A stretch of 64,000 nucleotides of DNA from Manduca sexta (taxonomy: Eukaryota; Arthropoda; Insecta; Lepidoptera; Sphingidae), in NCBI RefSeq assembly GCF_014839805.1, contig NC_051126.1, positions 10,672,609 to 10,736,608 of the forward strand, read 5' to 3'. Positions 49,499-61,841 of this stretch are shown here, piece after piece. The notes under the pieces are model-generated. The model was not told the DNA's origin. It did no database searches and saw only the letters and a program-made list of their open reading frames with translations. Made by a program: the position numbers and the translations under genes. Position 1 is the first letter of the stretch, and each line of letters begins with the position of its first letter.

Positions 49499-50392
49499 AT
49501 GAATCCTTTATTACCTAAACAGACGAAGACCAGCAAAATAACACCTGCCCGCAATAATTCTGGTGACAGAGATTCCTTTAACGTGACATTGAGGAAAAAA
49601 GAAAACATGTCGCACCTTAAACCTACAGATGATCTTCGCCAATCCATCCGTGAAGAGATGTCTGCGCTATTCGATGATTTTAAATGTAGTATTATACGTG
49701 AGTTCGATATTAAAACTAGTGAAATATTAAACCGACTCATTAAAGTTGACGAGACCATCTATAATTTAGAGAGCAAATATGAGAAACTGAAAGTGGACTT
49801 TGAAGACAGCGTAAAAACTGTTAACCAACTAAAGACTGAAAACCAGGATCTCAAATCGACAGTTATGAGTCTTACTGATCGAGTGTCTCAGCTCGAGCAG
49901 CACTCTAGAGCGGCTAATGTGGAAATCCAATGCATTCCTGAGTTTAATAGGGAAAACCTGATCACTACAGTTAAACAAATTGCTTCTACCATCAAATACA
50001 ATCTATGTGAGAATGATATTCATCTGTGCACTAGGATCTCGAAAATAAATAAAGAAAATAAACGGCCACGCTCTGTTGTCGTTAAATTCAGCTGTCCCAG
50101 AGTACGTGATGGATTCTTAGCCGCAGCGGTAATCTTCAACAAGAAGGCTACCACCAACGAAGACAAGCTTAACACCAGTCACCTTGGGATCGGAGGAGAA
50201 AGACGACCTGTGTACATTGGAGAGCATTTGTCACCGGCGATGAAGAGTCTACACGCGGCAGCTAGAGCACGGGCCAAAGAACTTCACTATAGATTTGTAT
50301 GGGTAAAAAGCGGAAAGATATTCTTACGCAAAACGGAAACTTCTGAGTACATACTGATAAATTCGGCTACTTCACTAGCTGAGTTAAAGTAG
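49499..50392 (+). CDS. LINE ORF1 nucleic-acid-binding protein
   Basis: An open frame of 297 codons from the first ATG (the frame is open 21 codons further upstream without an ATG). Residues of about 45-130 form a charged coiled coil (EMSALFDDFKC, YNLESKYEKLKVDFEDS, LKTENQDLKSTVMSLTDRV), followed by a compact basic domain (VVVKFSCPRVRDGFL, VYIGEHLSPAMKSLHAAARA, RFVWVKSGKIFLR). This coiled coil plus C-terminal basic domain matches the ORF1/FP25K-like proteins carried by many insect LINEs, thought to bind the element RNA. It lacks obvious cysteine zinc knuckles. The host is the retrotransposon, not a cellular gene. The frame is intact, in contrast to ORF2. Confidence 0.75.
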   Translation: MNPLLPKQTKTSKITPARNNSGDRDSFNVTLRKKENMSHLKPTDDLRQSIREEMSALFDDFKCSIIREFDIKTSEILNRLIKVDETIYNLESKYEKLKVDFEDSVKTVNQLKTENQDLKSTVMSLTDRVSQLEQHSRAANVEIQCIPEFNRENLITTVKQIASTIKYNLCENDIHLCTRISKINKENKRPRSVVVKFSCPRVRDGFLAAAVIFNKKATTNEDKLNTSHLGIGGERRPVYIGEHLSPAMKSLHAAARARAKELHYRFVWVKSGKIFLRKTETSEYILINSATSLAELK

Positions 50393-50753
50393 ACTTACCA
50401 AACATCCTGTATTTACACATCTGTAATGCCTATATTATTGATTGATTGTTTGAATTGACGATTGTTTTTTGTATTTTTAATTTATATTTCATTAAACCAC
50501 ATAAAGATTGCGTTGGTAGGATTGTTTGGAGAGTCTTTATTTTTGTTTTTACTTATGCAGTATTCATTTAATAATGTACCCGTTTGTTATATTCTGGTTG
50601 CGTATTACTGTAATTTCCTATAATATCTAATTACTTTATCACATGTTAAATACGGATAGTATATATGTGTTTGTTCGCACTTGTTAGCTAAATTAATTTA
50701 ATTGTTTATCTGATTGTTTTTTAAGTGTCTTATATTTTTTTATATTTTTTTTT

Positions 50754-53570
50754 ATGATCTCATGTAACTTACCTGTTAGTTGTTATTATCAGAATGTTAG
50801 GGGATTGAGGTTAAACACTTCGAATGTGTTTCAGCAAATATTAAAAAATAATTATGATGTTGTAATCTTTACTGAGACATGGTTGAACAGCAGCATATTT
50901 GACGCTGAAATATTTGACCATCGGTATGTAGTTTATAGACGTGACAGAGAAACTTCACCATTATTTAGTGTTAAAAAAGAGGCGGTGGAGTGTTAATTGC
51001 CATAAAAAAATCTTATATCTCGCGGCGAGTGTGTGATTGGGAGAGCGACTGTGAGGATATCTGGGTGACATTAAAGTTAAATAACTCTAACAATGATTGT
51101 CTTACAATAGGTGCAATTTATTTACCTCCGCCTGTCACTCAACATGTTTTTGAAATATATCTCGACAAGTGTAGCGAAGCCCTTCAATCTGCTGGTAGGA
51201 ACATAGTCATATTTGGAGATTTCAATTTAAGCGGAATAACTTGGGATATTAGTCACGACAACACGCATACTATACCAAACAACTTTAGTAACTGTATATT
51301 AAAATGTAACTTAATTGATTTTATGTCACTTAATAATATTGTGCAATTTAATAACGTGACAAATTCTAAAGACAAAATATTAGATTTAGTATTGAGTAAT
51401 GCAAACAATGTAATTAAAATAAGTAAATCCCCTAGTCCAGTCAGAGAAGTCGACATACTACACCCACCATTAGATATAACAATTACTTACACACAAATCA
51501 TTGATAGAAAAGCAGTAACTTATTCGTGTTCTAAGCCAAATTTTCGAAAAGCAAACTATGAAACTATTAACCTAGAACTTATGGGAGTTAACTGGAATTA
51601 TAATATGCTGCAATGCCAAAATGTAAATGAAATGGTTGATAAATTTTATGAAATCTTAAGAAAAATTATAACTAAATGTGTTCCTTTTGTCACAAAAAAC
51701 CGAGATAAGGAGCATCCTATCTGGTTTACACCGTTACTTATACGAATGTTAAAACGCAAATATAAATATCATCAGAAATTTAAAAAATACAGAAATCCTC
51801 TGGATAAATTGGAATTTGAATATTTACGTGAGGACTGCGATAAACTACTTAAAGAAAATTATAATAGTTATATTACATGTATAGAAAGTGAAATTATAAA
51901 AAACCCTAAAGTTTTTTGGACGCACATTAAAAATTTGCGCAAAAATAGCTCGAACTATCCACCTACCATGTACTTGAATGAATTAAAATCTAATAATTTG
52001 AACGATGTGTGCGATTTGTTTGCAACGCACTTTTCCTCCGTTTACGAAGTCGACTCCCACACTGAACCCGCGGGTGTGACTGTAAGTGGTGAATGTGACC
52101 TTCACATAGATATGCAAACAATCAAACGTGTCGTTAAGCAGCTTAACTTAAATAAAGGTGTCGGTCCGGACAATATTCCTCCTATATTCATACGTAAAAC
52201 TATAGATAATCTCCTAGTTCCATTACACGCAATTTTTAACACATCATTATCAACTGGGATTTTTCCTGATAAATGGAAAGAAGTTAGAATTGTTCCGGTT
52301 TTTAAAAATGGTAAAAAGACTCGATCTCTAATTATCGACCAATTTCTATTCTTTCTACTCTTGCAAAAATTTTTGAATCTTTAGTTTACCCGTATATTTA
52401 TAATTTATCAAAAAGTCTCATATCACCACGCCAGCACGGATTTATGTTAAAACGATCCACTAATTCTAATTTGTTGGAATATATGGATGATGTAGCTCAG
52501 TCTGTAGATGGTGGCTATCAAGTAGATGCAATATATACTGATTTTACAAAGGCATTTGATAAAGTAAATCACACAATACTACTAAAAACTTAATAAATTT
52601 GGTGTAGAAGGCGCACTACTGCGTTGGTGTGAATCATACCTTAAGAATAGAACCGCCACCGTCGTAATAGATGGATGTGCGTCCAAGTGTTATGTAGCAT
52701 CTTCTGGGGTACCGCAAGGTTCGAATCTCGGTCCTCTTTTTTAATGTATATATAAATGATATTACTAATTTATTTCAATATTCTCAATGTTACCTATTTG
52801 CTGACGATTTAAAGTTAATACGAGTGATAAAAATGTAAGGGATTCTGAACTATTACAATCAGATTTAAATAAACTTATGGAATGGTGTTGCATTAATAAA
52901 ATGTACTTAAATCCATTAAAATGTTATCATATAAAATTTACCTTAAAACGAAATCTGATCTACACTAATTACAATATTGCTGGTAGTATATTAAAAGAAG
53001 TACCCTGTGTTCGCGACCTAGGAGTTTATATGGATACTAAATTAAATTTTTCTACTCATATTGACGAAATGCTTAGTGCAGCTTATAGATCACTTGGTTT
53101 TGTGCTTCGTAGTAGTAAAGAATTCAAACAGGTCTCTACTACAATTTTACTTTACAATTACTATGTTAGAAGTAAGCTGGAATATTGTTGTGCTGTCTGG
53201 TCGCCCAGTTATAAAATACATATCAATAGAATCGAAAGTGTCCAAAAAATTCCTAAAACATTTGGCTTACCGTAGATACATTCCCAGAAACTTAACATCG
53301 TATCAAGATAGGTTAATTTACTTGAATATGACTTCTCTTAAAGTTAGACGTGATACTTTGAACATGGTGCATTTACACAAACTATTAAATAACAAATATG
53401 ACTGCCCCAACTTGTTGTCAAGATTTTGTTTAAGTGTACCCTCACGCCCTCCCCGGCGGGTTCGTCCTGTGCTACAAGTCCGTCGTTGTCGAACCAATGT
53501 AGGAAGACACTCACCCATCCCTCGTCTGTCAGCTCTCTATAACCGGCTGTCTATTAAAGTAAAAATTTAG
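50754..53570 (+). pseudogene. LINE ORF2: endonuclease and reverse transcriptase, frameshifted
   Basis: An apurinic-type endonuclease domain comes first (YYQNVRGLRLNT, FTETWLNSS, GAIYLPPP, FGDFNLSGITWD), then a reverse transcriptase (GVGPDNIPP, NYRPISILSTLAKIFE, TDFTKAFDKVNH, GVPQGSNLGP, YLFADDLKL) and a C-terminal region (WSPSYKIHINRIESVQK, then RRYIPRNLTSYQDRL). The reading frame changes near 50970, 52320, 52590, 52735, 52830 and 53245, with stop codons at the breaks. The endonuclease SDH motif appears replaced (DILHPPLD). The catalytic FADD is present. Clade assignment to Jockey/CR1 rests on motif order and wording only. Confidence 0.85.
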
Positions 53571-53860
53571 ACATTTACCATGATTCCTTGTGTACATTCA
53601 AACAAGCTATTTTGGCAAATATTGATGAGGTATAATATGCATTCTGATAATAATAAACTTTAATATTAGTTATTAGGTATATAGTATATAGATTTATATT
53701 ATTAACTATTTCTCTTTTTTATTTTTATATTATGTTTAAATTATTTTTTCTAACCTTGCGCATGTTGTGGTTGCCTGTAATTAGAATTGCAATTAGTCCA
53801 GATGTTTTTTTTTGTATTAGTTACTTGTATGATATATTGTAAATTCTGTTGGTGATCCCT

Positions 53861-53900
53861 AATAAATAAAATAAAATAAAATAAAAATAAAATAAAATAA
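53861..53900 (+). repeat. A-rich simple repeat tail of the LINE
   Basis: Repeats of TAAAA (with AATAA variants) about 290 bases after the end of ORF2, marking the 3' end of the retrotransposon. Confidence 0.75.
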
Positions 53901-54871
53901 TTTATTGCTCTTCCATTGTAGAAAGGGTTCATCAACCATGACAACTAAGATAGAAGGAAAAAAGCATAATTGTTGTCTCTCATTACGTATTCACTTATAA
54001 TGAGTTTCGTATCGGAATTGGATTATTTATTTCCTAATCCCGAAATTACACTTCGAACGTCGCTGCGATTTAAATTCTGTTTAGTTGTTGAAGTTGTGAA
54101 TTATAAATTAAAATATTGAAAAATTATTGTTTTATATTATTCTCCTTTATAAGAATTAAAAATGTGGGCTTGAGATTATCAATCCACTAATATTATTAAT
54201 GTTCTTGCATATTTCACGTGTCTTATATTATTTATGCCAATTTATATAGTTTTATTGACACCATCTGTTTTTTTTTAATTTTCTTTTTTTTATTCGAATG
54301 GCAAAGGGTAACCACATTGATATACTGGAAGGATTTACGATGACAGTTTCATTTTAACGAATTTAATTATTATTACTTATAATCGTTCGCTTAGTGTGTG
54401 TCACATGAAAACATCGAAATTGGTCTTTCCATTTGCCTGAGATTGAAATTGTATAATCAAGCATTATAAAATCACTTTTTAGTATACTTAAGCATAATAT
54501 ATTCCAATAGGTCGATATAAATTTTGTACGAGGCCCACTCAGCAGTGCAGTCGATGATGGTTAAGTATACATTCGATTCATGTCATGTTGAGCTCAAAAC
54601 CCGGATCCTCTAACGATTTAAGGGCGTTCCCGTACATCCAATAGGACTTTCCAAATCTGCAGGTTTACATTGCTTTGATAACTAGACGTGCTCTGTAGAG
54701 GCTATCGGCTAAGCAAATACACTGTAAGACAGCGTGCAAGGCGATAGCATAAGCCGAGCGTGCTTACGTAATTGGTTTGAGACGGGCTAAATTTACCAAG
54801 AAACTATCTTAGAGCCTATTGTGCTGTGGTATTTTCTTATATGTAAGTACATTGTAAAATATTTCTTGTGT
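53901..54871. other. no gene supported
   Basis: Sequence between the LINE tail and the SINE-B copy. Around 54510-54560 are weak traces of family D1. Confidence 0.35.
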
Positions 54872-55186
54872 TTCTAGTTGTGTGGACCGGACTGCCGAGA
54901 CGACTGTCCACAGGTTCAAATCCCAAGGGCACACACCTCTGAGTTGTCTAAAAAAAAATATGTGTGTATTCTTTGTAAATTATCGCTTGCTTTAACGGTG
55001 AAGGAAAACATTGTGAGGAAACCTGCATACCTTAGAAGTTCTCTGTAGGAATTTTGAGGGTGTGTGAAGTCTACCAATCCGTATTAGGCCAGCGTGGTGG
55101 ACTAAGGCCTAATCCCTCTCAGTAGTGGAGGAGGCCCGTGCCCAGCAGTTGGACAGTATATAATACAGGGATAATGATGATGATGA
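54872..55186 (+). mobile_element. SINE-B copy with (GAT)n tail
   Basis: Head from TCTAGTTGTGTGGACCGGAC, GGTTCAAATCCCAAGGGCAC; body AACGGTGAAGGAAAACATTG; tail GTGCCCAGCAGTTGGACAG, TATAATACAGGGATAATGATGATGATGAT. It shows the family's 3' simple repeat clearly. Confidence 0.82.
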
Positions 55187-57560
55187 TTTCTTTTGTTTAA
55201 ACTTTTAAGTTATGTTTGTGATATTTTAGACCTGTATTCGTTTGTTTTGTCAAATAAATACCCATCAAACCTTTTGCCTTAATTATATTAAATAACATCA
55301 AAAAATAATTTCGTGTAACAAAAGATTCTTGATAGTAATTAAAACGAAATATCAAATGATTGCAACATATTTATATACTTTCCCATAACATTTTTGGATA
55401 AACAAAGACCGCACGGGATATCCTTCCTTAATTGTTGATGGGTTCGCTCCACTTATTTTGTTTCTCATTAACCCTTCGAATGATATCATTTTCAACATTA
55501 ACTAAGTTACTTTCAATAACAACTGATCTCTTCTTTGCATTAAGAAGTATCGTAAAAGATAGGTACGGTGGAAATGTTGTTTACTGGAAATATTTTATAT
55601 TCGTTTCTGGCCGCCATTTTTTTATAGTAATGGTAGTTTTTGTTTTACTGTTAGTTCATTATTAATAGGTATTATAATGCAAATTGGCGGTAAACTTCTT
55701 TACTTCTATGTTATGTAGTACTGTGAAATGAAAAATAAAATTAATAATCTATATTAAAATCGCGAGATACCACTTTTATCATTGGCCAACAATTTGGACT
55801 ACCCTGCACGTTTAATCAAATACAGTGATATAACTTCAACAGGGTCAATTTGAAATTGTGTTAATAAATGAAACAACATATCCCTGAGCCTCTGCTAACA
55901 TTGTGACAAAATCATCCATAAAAAAAATTGTTTGCTAATTTTGTAGTTTAGTGCGAATATGGCGTTTGCATAAGAATATTGTTTACTAAAATTGACAGGT
56001 CGTGGCGACTAATTCTCTTAGAGTAATAAGTAGTAGATAAGTATGTGATTTAATTTATTAATGCATAGTCAAAAGGACTCCGTAAATAAAATGTAAACTA
56101 AATTAACATAAAAATACTTCTCTTAAATGTAAATATGAACACACAAAATATTATAATTTTATTACTATAAATTGTAAATATTCATTGCAGTTCTTATATT
56201 AATTAAGAAACCTTATGAAAATGTATTTTTGACTTATGTATTATAAAGTAATTACATCAAAGACTAGGTATAGCTGAATACTTTTGTGATAAAAAATAGT
56301 TTAACTAAGATTTAAAGAGTTTCAAACTAATTGAAGTTAAATGTGTCTCTTTTATCTTAGATATTATTTTAGTTTAATCTTTTAATAATAGTTGATCCTA
56401 ATATTCTAAATACTCTTAATGTTAAATGTACAGGCATTTAATTATATCTTAAAAACGAATATTCTATATATGTCAACGACCGGAGTAAAATTCGAGAATC
56501 ATTTTAAAGAAAATATAGGCGGATTCATAATACCAATGGCTTATAACTAAAAATATACTACTTATAATACATTTAACATCTTCACAAATTAAATATTACA
56601 ATAATCATTGGTATATATTGTAAGTAATTGGTATATATGTTCTGAGTTATTTATAAAATTAAGTAAAAAGATATGTTATTGACACGAGTGTTTATTTCAG
56701 AATCCGTAACTAAGAAAACAAAACAACATTCAAATATTTATAAAAATACAACATATAAAAAATAATAGTCAGAACAAAGGTTACATTCTACAACATATAT
56801 TAAAGCATATTTAAATATGTCGACATAAACATAAATAGGTTTTCATCCTCGTTCGCGGAAACGACACAAAAGAGCAATTCAAAGTAAAATTTTGATGTGT
56901 GATAATAGCAAGTGAAAACTAGGTCAAACACTAGTGATTATTCCACGGTCAAACTTTACCCAATTAGCATGCGCATCAAACAAACATTACAATAAGAACC
57001 CTACATTTCAGTTGATGGTGTTTCAAAAGTGTCACACCGTAACGAACAAGTTAATTATTTCCTTATCGATGGAAGTGTTAGTAAATTTGTAACCTAAATA
57101 CAACTTGTCAATCGGTGGTTCTAGAATGTTCTAATCAAGTTTCTAGTAATGAGCACGTAAAAAGGAATGTATAGCGCAATTATGAATTTCTTTTTGATTC
57201 GAATAATGTTATCAAACTTAAGGCAAATTAAATCAATAAGATAACTGACGGTAGATTTATTAAAATAATTATTATTCTATATACATTTATAAATTTATTT
57301 ACTTTCTAAAGATTAATTCTCTAAGATACCGCCTAACTTTGCTAAATTAAAATCATTCATCTTTGGCATAATTTAAACATTAGTTTTAATTTTAAGAATT
57401 TGATATCGTAGTTCATTAATATTTATTAGGAAATTTAAACAATAAAACCTTGTTCTAGTACCAGAACAGTTAATAAACTTTTTAACAAAAAATATATTGC
57501 CTTCAAAGTGCACTCACTATAAACAAGAAAAAATCATAATAAATCTGTATAATGTATAAA
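55187..57560. other. very AT-rich sequence, no gene supported
   Basis: Only short spurious frames; no repeat copy recognised over more than 2 kb. Confidence 0.45.
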
Positions 57561-57692
57561 CTGGTTACAAACGATGTCGGTGACTAATTAAAATAGATCT
57601 TTGTATATTGATTCCGTATAATTCTTCATATACATATATATAGTACTTAGCTAGTAATTTTATTAGTCACCGTCTCCAAAATTCGTAACCAG
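57561..57692. mobile_element. short inverted repeat element related to the 18.2 kb one
   Basis: CTGGTTACAAACGATGTCGG TGACTAATTAAAAT is repeated in inverted form ending CGTAACCAG (ATTAGTCACCGTCTCCAAAA). The core GGAGTCGGTG(A/C)CTAATTAAAA is shared with the 18.2 kb arms. Confidence 0.6.
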
Positions 57693-58869
57693 TAATCTTT
57701 TATGTTAGTTTTTTTTTGTTCTTATTTTTTATAGTGATTATAAACCTTTACGCGACGGTGTGCAATGTGGTTAGTCCCCTCGGAATGTGTCTATGACGTT
57801 TTTCGCCGGGAAACGTAATCTCTGACCCCCGCAGCTCCATTAGCGGACTTTCTCCTTTCGCTAATAAGCAGATGGAATTATGAGAGCGACGTGAAAAGAG
57901 GATATTTGTCTTCAACCTGAATAAACATCCCGTGATTATGTTGTCTGGATTTGTGTACTTTCTGCTTTGTGACTTATTTATTTATTTATTTATTTATTTA
58001 TTAGCACTGCCACATTGTACATATAATAACAGTTACATATAGTTACACTAGTTTTAAACAATAATTATAGTCACTGATATGTACAACAAGTACGGCGTAC
58101 ATAACATTCGCCACAGCACTCAGCGAGTAGCATATTTTTATAGGGCTTAGTTTTTTAGTTTCATTTACAGTCGATGTAAGGCCTTTATTTTTTTAATTTT
58201 AGTTTTTGTGGCATTATACAACAATAATTTTGACTAAAACACAAATCCTTAAACGGTAGCAAACTTTGAAAACGGTAATTCATAATCAATAACAAAACAA
58301 ACGAGGATATATTACAGTTGTCTTGGCTTAATGAATAATGGAAGTAGTTGAAAGTATTTATTCATTATTCATACAGACGTAACTTTAAATCTGGCAAGAC
58401 ACTAACATGGACATCAAAACTTAACCCATGATTACATTATTTCTTCAATACAAAACACATGTTCCCATTGACATTGCGTTGTATTGCGAATTCTTCAATA
58501 TTTGATTTCGTACATTCATGAATACAGACTCAATATGTTTCTCGATGAGGGAACGAAGAAAACTGCATCTTCATGCTTATTCTCTATATTGACATTCCAT
58601 ATGTAAATATCGTTCATCCATGGAACGTGGAATCAATTTAATCAATGAATGAATGGCACCGAATGATGTTAGAATCGAATGAATATGAAACGTTGGTTGG
58701 TATCTGTCCTTTTGAAATTGCGGTGACCTTTTGAGGCTGTTTGTGAAAATATTAAATAGATGGGGATTAATAATGGACATCGGTGTGTAGTTTCGAGAAA
58801 CTCTATACAGGTGGTGTAATGATTCATTAATTTAATGGTATTGGCTAATATATTTACTGCTAACTTATA
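57693..58869. other. unexplained GC-richer block then AT-rich sequence
   Basis: 57760-57910 is distinctly less AT-rich (TTAGTCCCCTCGGAATGTGT, GCAGCTCCATTAGCGGAC, TTTCGCTAATAAGCAGATGG) and may be a conserved non-coding element; neither strand shows a convincing exon. Confidence 0.3.
57968..58000. repeat. (TTTA)n microsatellite
   Basis: Eight uninterrupted TTTA units. Confidence 0.85.
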
Positions 58870-59012
58870 AATCAGTATCAGCGCGGAACCTGAAATTTGT
58901 GTCCGATATGGCGATAGGTTCGCCCTCTAACACATTATAGGACGCAACACAGGTGAAAAATGGGTACCCTGGTTGTGCCTCTGCTGCCGCTTCGGGGATA
59001 AAAGTATGATAT
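58870..59012 (+). mobile_element. SINE-A, 5'-truncated
   Basis: Body and tail only: CAGTATCAGCGCGGAACC, CGATATGGCGATAGGTTCGC, GACGCAACAC, CCGCTTCGGGGATAAAAGTATGAT. No tRNA head. Confidence 0.7.
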
Positions 59013-59283
59013 CTATTTTCTTGTAAGTCAATTCGTATGAATTCTAACCTACACCTACCGAATAAACAAAAGTCAATCGAAAAAAAAATATTAACATCAA
59101 TATCTCAACTTGTTAAGCACAACAAAAGCTCAGACATCAACGCGAGAACCCTCTATTATTTCAAATTAAAAAGCTCAGAATAAAGAAAGCAATTTTAATA
59201 CAACGTAGGACAATGGGTACGTAATATGGCTGTTTAGAGAATAGTATCACCCGTTACACCGAGATAAAGAGACTAAAAACACA

Positions 59284-59653
59284 GTCATGACACAATCAGG
59301 TTTTATCAAATACAAAAATATATTGCGCTTGTTAATTGCTTTCAAATTTGGAATAGAGTAGGACGACGAATTATTCTTGATCTTATTAGGTTTCTCTGGG
59401 GCCTGTCATGACACAATCAGGTTTGTTATCAACTACAAAAATATATTGCGCTTGTTAATAATAGCATTGAAATTTGGAATAGATTAGGACGACTAATTAT
59501 TCTTGATCCATTGAGTTTTTCTGGGGCCTGTCATGACACAATCAGGTGTGTTATCAACTACACAATTCTATTGGCCTTGTTAATAATTGCATTTAAATTT
59601 AGAATAGAATAGGACGACTAATTATTTTTGATCCATTGTGTTTTTCTGGGGCA
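59284..59653 (+). repeat. tandem repeat, three units of about 120-125 bases
   Basis: Units begin at 59284, 59405 and 59530 with GTCATGACACAATCAGGT. Each contains TATTG(C/G)(G/C)CTTGTTAATAAT, AGGACGACTAATTATTCTTG and ends TTTTTCTGGGGC. No coding content. Confidence 0.8.
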
Positions 59654-59741
59654 TTATTCCCTATGTCAGTGTAAACTAATCACTGCCGTCTTGAGTTATC
59701 TTCGTAAAATTAACGTGGAATGATATTCTTTATGTCAATTT
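59646..59741 (+). repeat. dispersed repeat, paired with 13810-13893
   Basis: CTATGTCAGTGTAAACTAAT, GTTATCTTCGTAAAATTAAC and GTGGAATGATATTCTTTATG; directly follows the 59.3 kb tandem array. Confidence 0.5.
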
Positions 59742-59814
59742 CTATTGTCTTAAACACGACGTGATGCGTTGCGTACTGACAAAATAACGAGTAGCATAGA
59801 AAATAAGGGCTCAA

Positions 59815-59912
59815 TATTAGCACGGAGTCTTGAATACATATGTATGGCGAAAAGTGGGTGCCCGCGTTCCATCTCTACCTACGCCTTGGGATAAAAGAGT
59901 AATGTGTATGAG
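59815..59912 (+). mobile_element. SINE-A tail fragment
   Basis: TTAGCACGGAGTCTTGAAT, an internal deletion, then GGCGAAAAGTGGGTGCCCG and CTACCTACGCCTTGGGATAAAAG. Matches the second half of SINE-A. Confidence 0.6.
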
Positions 59913-60424
59913 GCACCATAGTCACGTAGAAGAAAAAAATAAAGATAAAAAGGACGCTAAAGAATATATTTCTATCTTATTTGAAATTAAATTTATCCTC
60001 ATGTATGAACTAATGACCTTTATTTTATGAACTAACTATACCTATACAAATTAAGAGATGAAGAGTTTACACGCAGCAATCATGAACACCGAAGTTAAAC
60101 TTAGGAACGGTATTGAAACTACACACGACCTCATAACACTCAAACTTGAGAACAATCTATATTGAAGAGGATCCATCTGGAAACACACTAGAATCTAATT
60201 CATGTAGTTATAAATAGATTCAAACATCGATGTAATTGTGCGTCCATTTAAAGTATAATATTTTAAAAAAAATATACTGCTTTCCTAAATTAATACATCA
60301 TTATTATCGAAGGATACTATAAAGGTATGATTTTTTAAATTTAGTTTCAAAATTTATATATAGATTGGCAGAGAATGCTTATACCTCAACCCGTCTAAAC
60401 ATCGTGTGTAAAGTTTAAACACAA

Positions 60425-60700
60425 TCCTACTAATATTATAAATTCTAAAGTTTGTGAGGTTGGATGTATATATGTATGTTTGTTCCTCTTTCACGAAAAA
60501 ACTACTGAACGGATGTGGATGAATCTCTACAGTAATATTGATTATACATCAGAATAACACATAGGCTACAATTAATAATAATTTTGTGTAACTTGCTCAT
60601 AATATAACGATACATATCAAGGAAGTCGGAAAAAATAATCCCAGATAACTCGAAAAAGCCGCGAGCAAAAGCTACTATATAAATAATTATGTGTCTTATA
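60425..60700 (+). repeat. dispersed family D4
   Basis: TACTAATATTATAAATTC, TTCCTCTTTCACGAAAAAAC TACTGAACGGAT, AATAACACATAGGCTACAAT. Resembles a very common lepidopteran dispersed repeat. A diverged relative lies at about 48620-48770. Confidence 0.55.
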
Positions 60701-60951
60701 ACTAAAAACATCTGCTCCATTTATAAACACCGTTTTCAAAAAACTAAGCATTTTAAATTAAACTATTTTACGGATATTATAATTTTTTATTAGCTAAACA
60801 TTGTTTTTTATTTATGTAAATTCCTTCGACACCAATAACTGTCTTAAAAAGTAAGTGATACTAATACATTTGCCACCTACAACAATTTACTAGCGCAAGG
60901 CGTGAAACGGGGCTATTCGTCTTCTACTTAATACCGCGGCTGGACTTCCAA

Positions 60952-60966
60952 GCTAATTGAATTAGC
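60952..60966. promoter_or_regulatory. palindromic homeodomain-type site
   Basis: GCTAATTGAATTAGC contains TAAT-TGA-ATTA, the spacing-3 palindrome bound by paired-class homeodomain dimers. It lies in a GC-richer patch (about 60890-61080) that no repeat explains. Confidence 0.3.
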
Positions 60967-61194
60967 CACGCGATCCTGGAAGAATGGGAATAAATATCCT
61001 TATTGTGGTAGTTCTGATCCCTGATAAATAGGATTTAGTTGGAATTATGGGATGGACTACGCCATTTGATTACGGGCTTTAACGTCGATTGGAATTTCTT
61101 TTTGTTCATGTTGTGGCAAATGATCTTTGTGTTGGTGTTTTTTTAATTCATTATGTAGACTTGCTGAGCACGCGATGTTTGGTGCATTATAAAC

Positions 61195-61400
61195 TTACTA
61201 GCTGTTTCTCGTGGCTTTGCCTGTGTGTAAGAGTTGTTCCTGATATATATTTTTTCCGGGATAAAAGTAGCCTATATCCTTCTCAGGGTCATAAACTATC
61301 TCCATATAATTTTGTCGAAATCAGTTCAGTAGATTTTGAATTTATCGCGTTCAAACATACAGATATACGGGGAACATTCTTTCATAATATATAAGGATTT
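61195..61400 (+). repeat. dispersed family D3
   Basis: GTGGCTTTGCCTGTGTG, TAGCCTATATCCTTCTCAGG, AAACTATCTCCATATAATTT, TTTATCGCGTTCAAACATAC. The 101-codon open frame across it is not a gene. Confidence 0.6.
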
Positions 61401-61841
61401 ATTGATTTAAAAACGGTAACACATTTTTTTTATTTGCTACTTAATTCAAAGTTTAGTGTATCTATAAGATTTTATATGTTCAAAATGAGTTAGCATTTAA
61501 TGGAATAGCATTTGCGAATTACTATTTGCATTGCAAATCATTATTTGACGACACCGGTTTCTAAGAGATAAGTCAACACTATTTGCGAACATTTACTTCG
61601 TAATTCAACTAAGGTAAACCAGATAGTCACACTTTCTAATCGCCTGGAAAACAGCTACAGTATTCATGATCAAACACCGCAGTAGCTTGTTTGTCCAATA
61701 GTCTATGTACGTTCAGATATTGTAGCCGAGCGGTGTATATGGCTAGCGTCAATGGATGCTCTTTTGTTAATCTTCATTATATTGGCAATGCAGCATATCG
61801 TCGGGTACAAAGGTGTGATTTTTTTATACGCGCACGGCAGA

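Larger units (their letters stand above)
49030..53900 (+). mobile_element. Jockey/CR1-type non-LTR retrotransposon, nearly full length, defective
   Basis: The order is a 5' untranslated region (approximate start; it contains a duplicated motif), ORF1 (49499-50392), a spacer of about 360 bases, an endonuclease/reverse transcriptase frame (50754-53570), a 3' UTR and a TAAAA-type simple-repeat tail. This is the layout of Jockey-superfamily or CR1-like LINEs. ORF1 is intact, but ORF2 has at least six frameshifts, so the copy cannot move by itself. The 5' boundary and target duplication were not resolved. Confidence 0.85.

Noticed and set aside
61089..61394. 101-codon plus-strand frame
   Set aside because: Most of it overlaps the D3 dispersed repeat, which also occurs at 32.2 and 48.4 kb without the frame.
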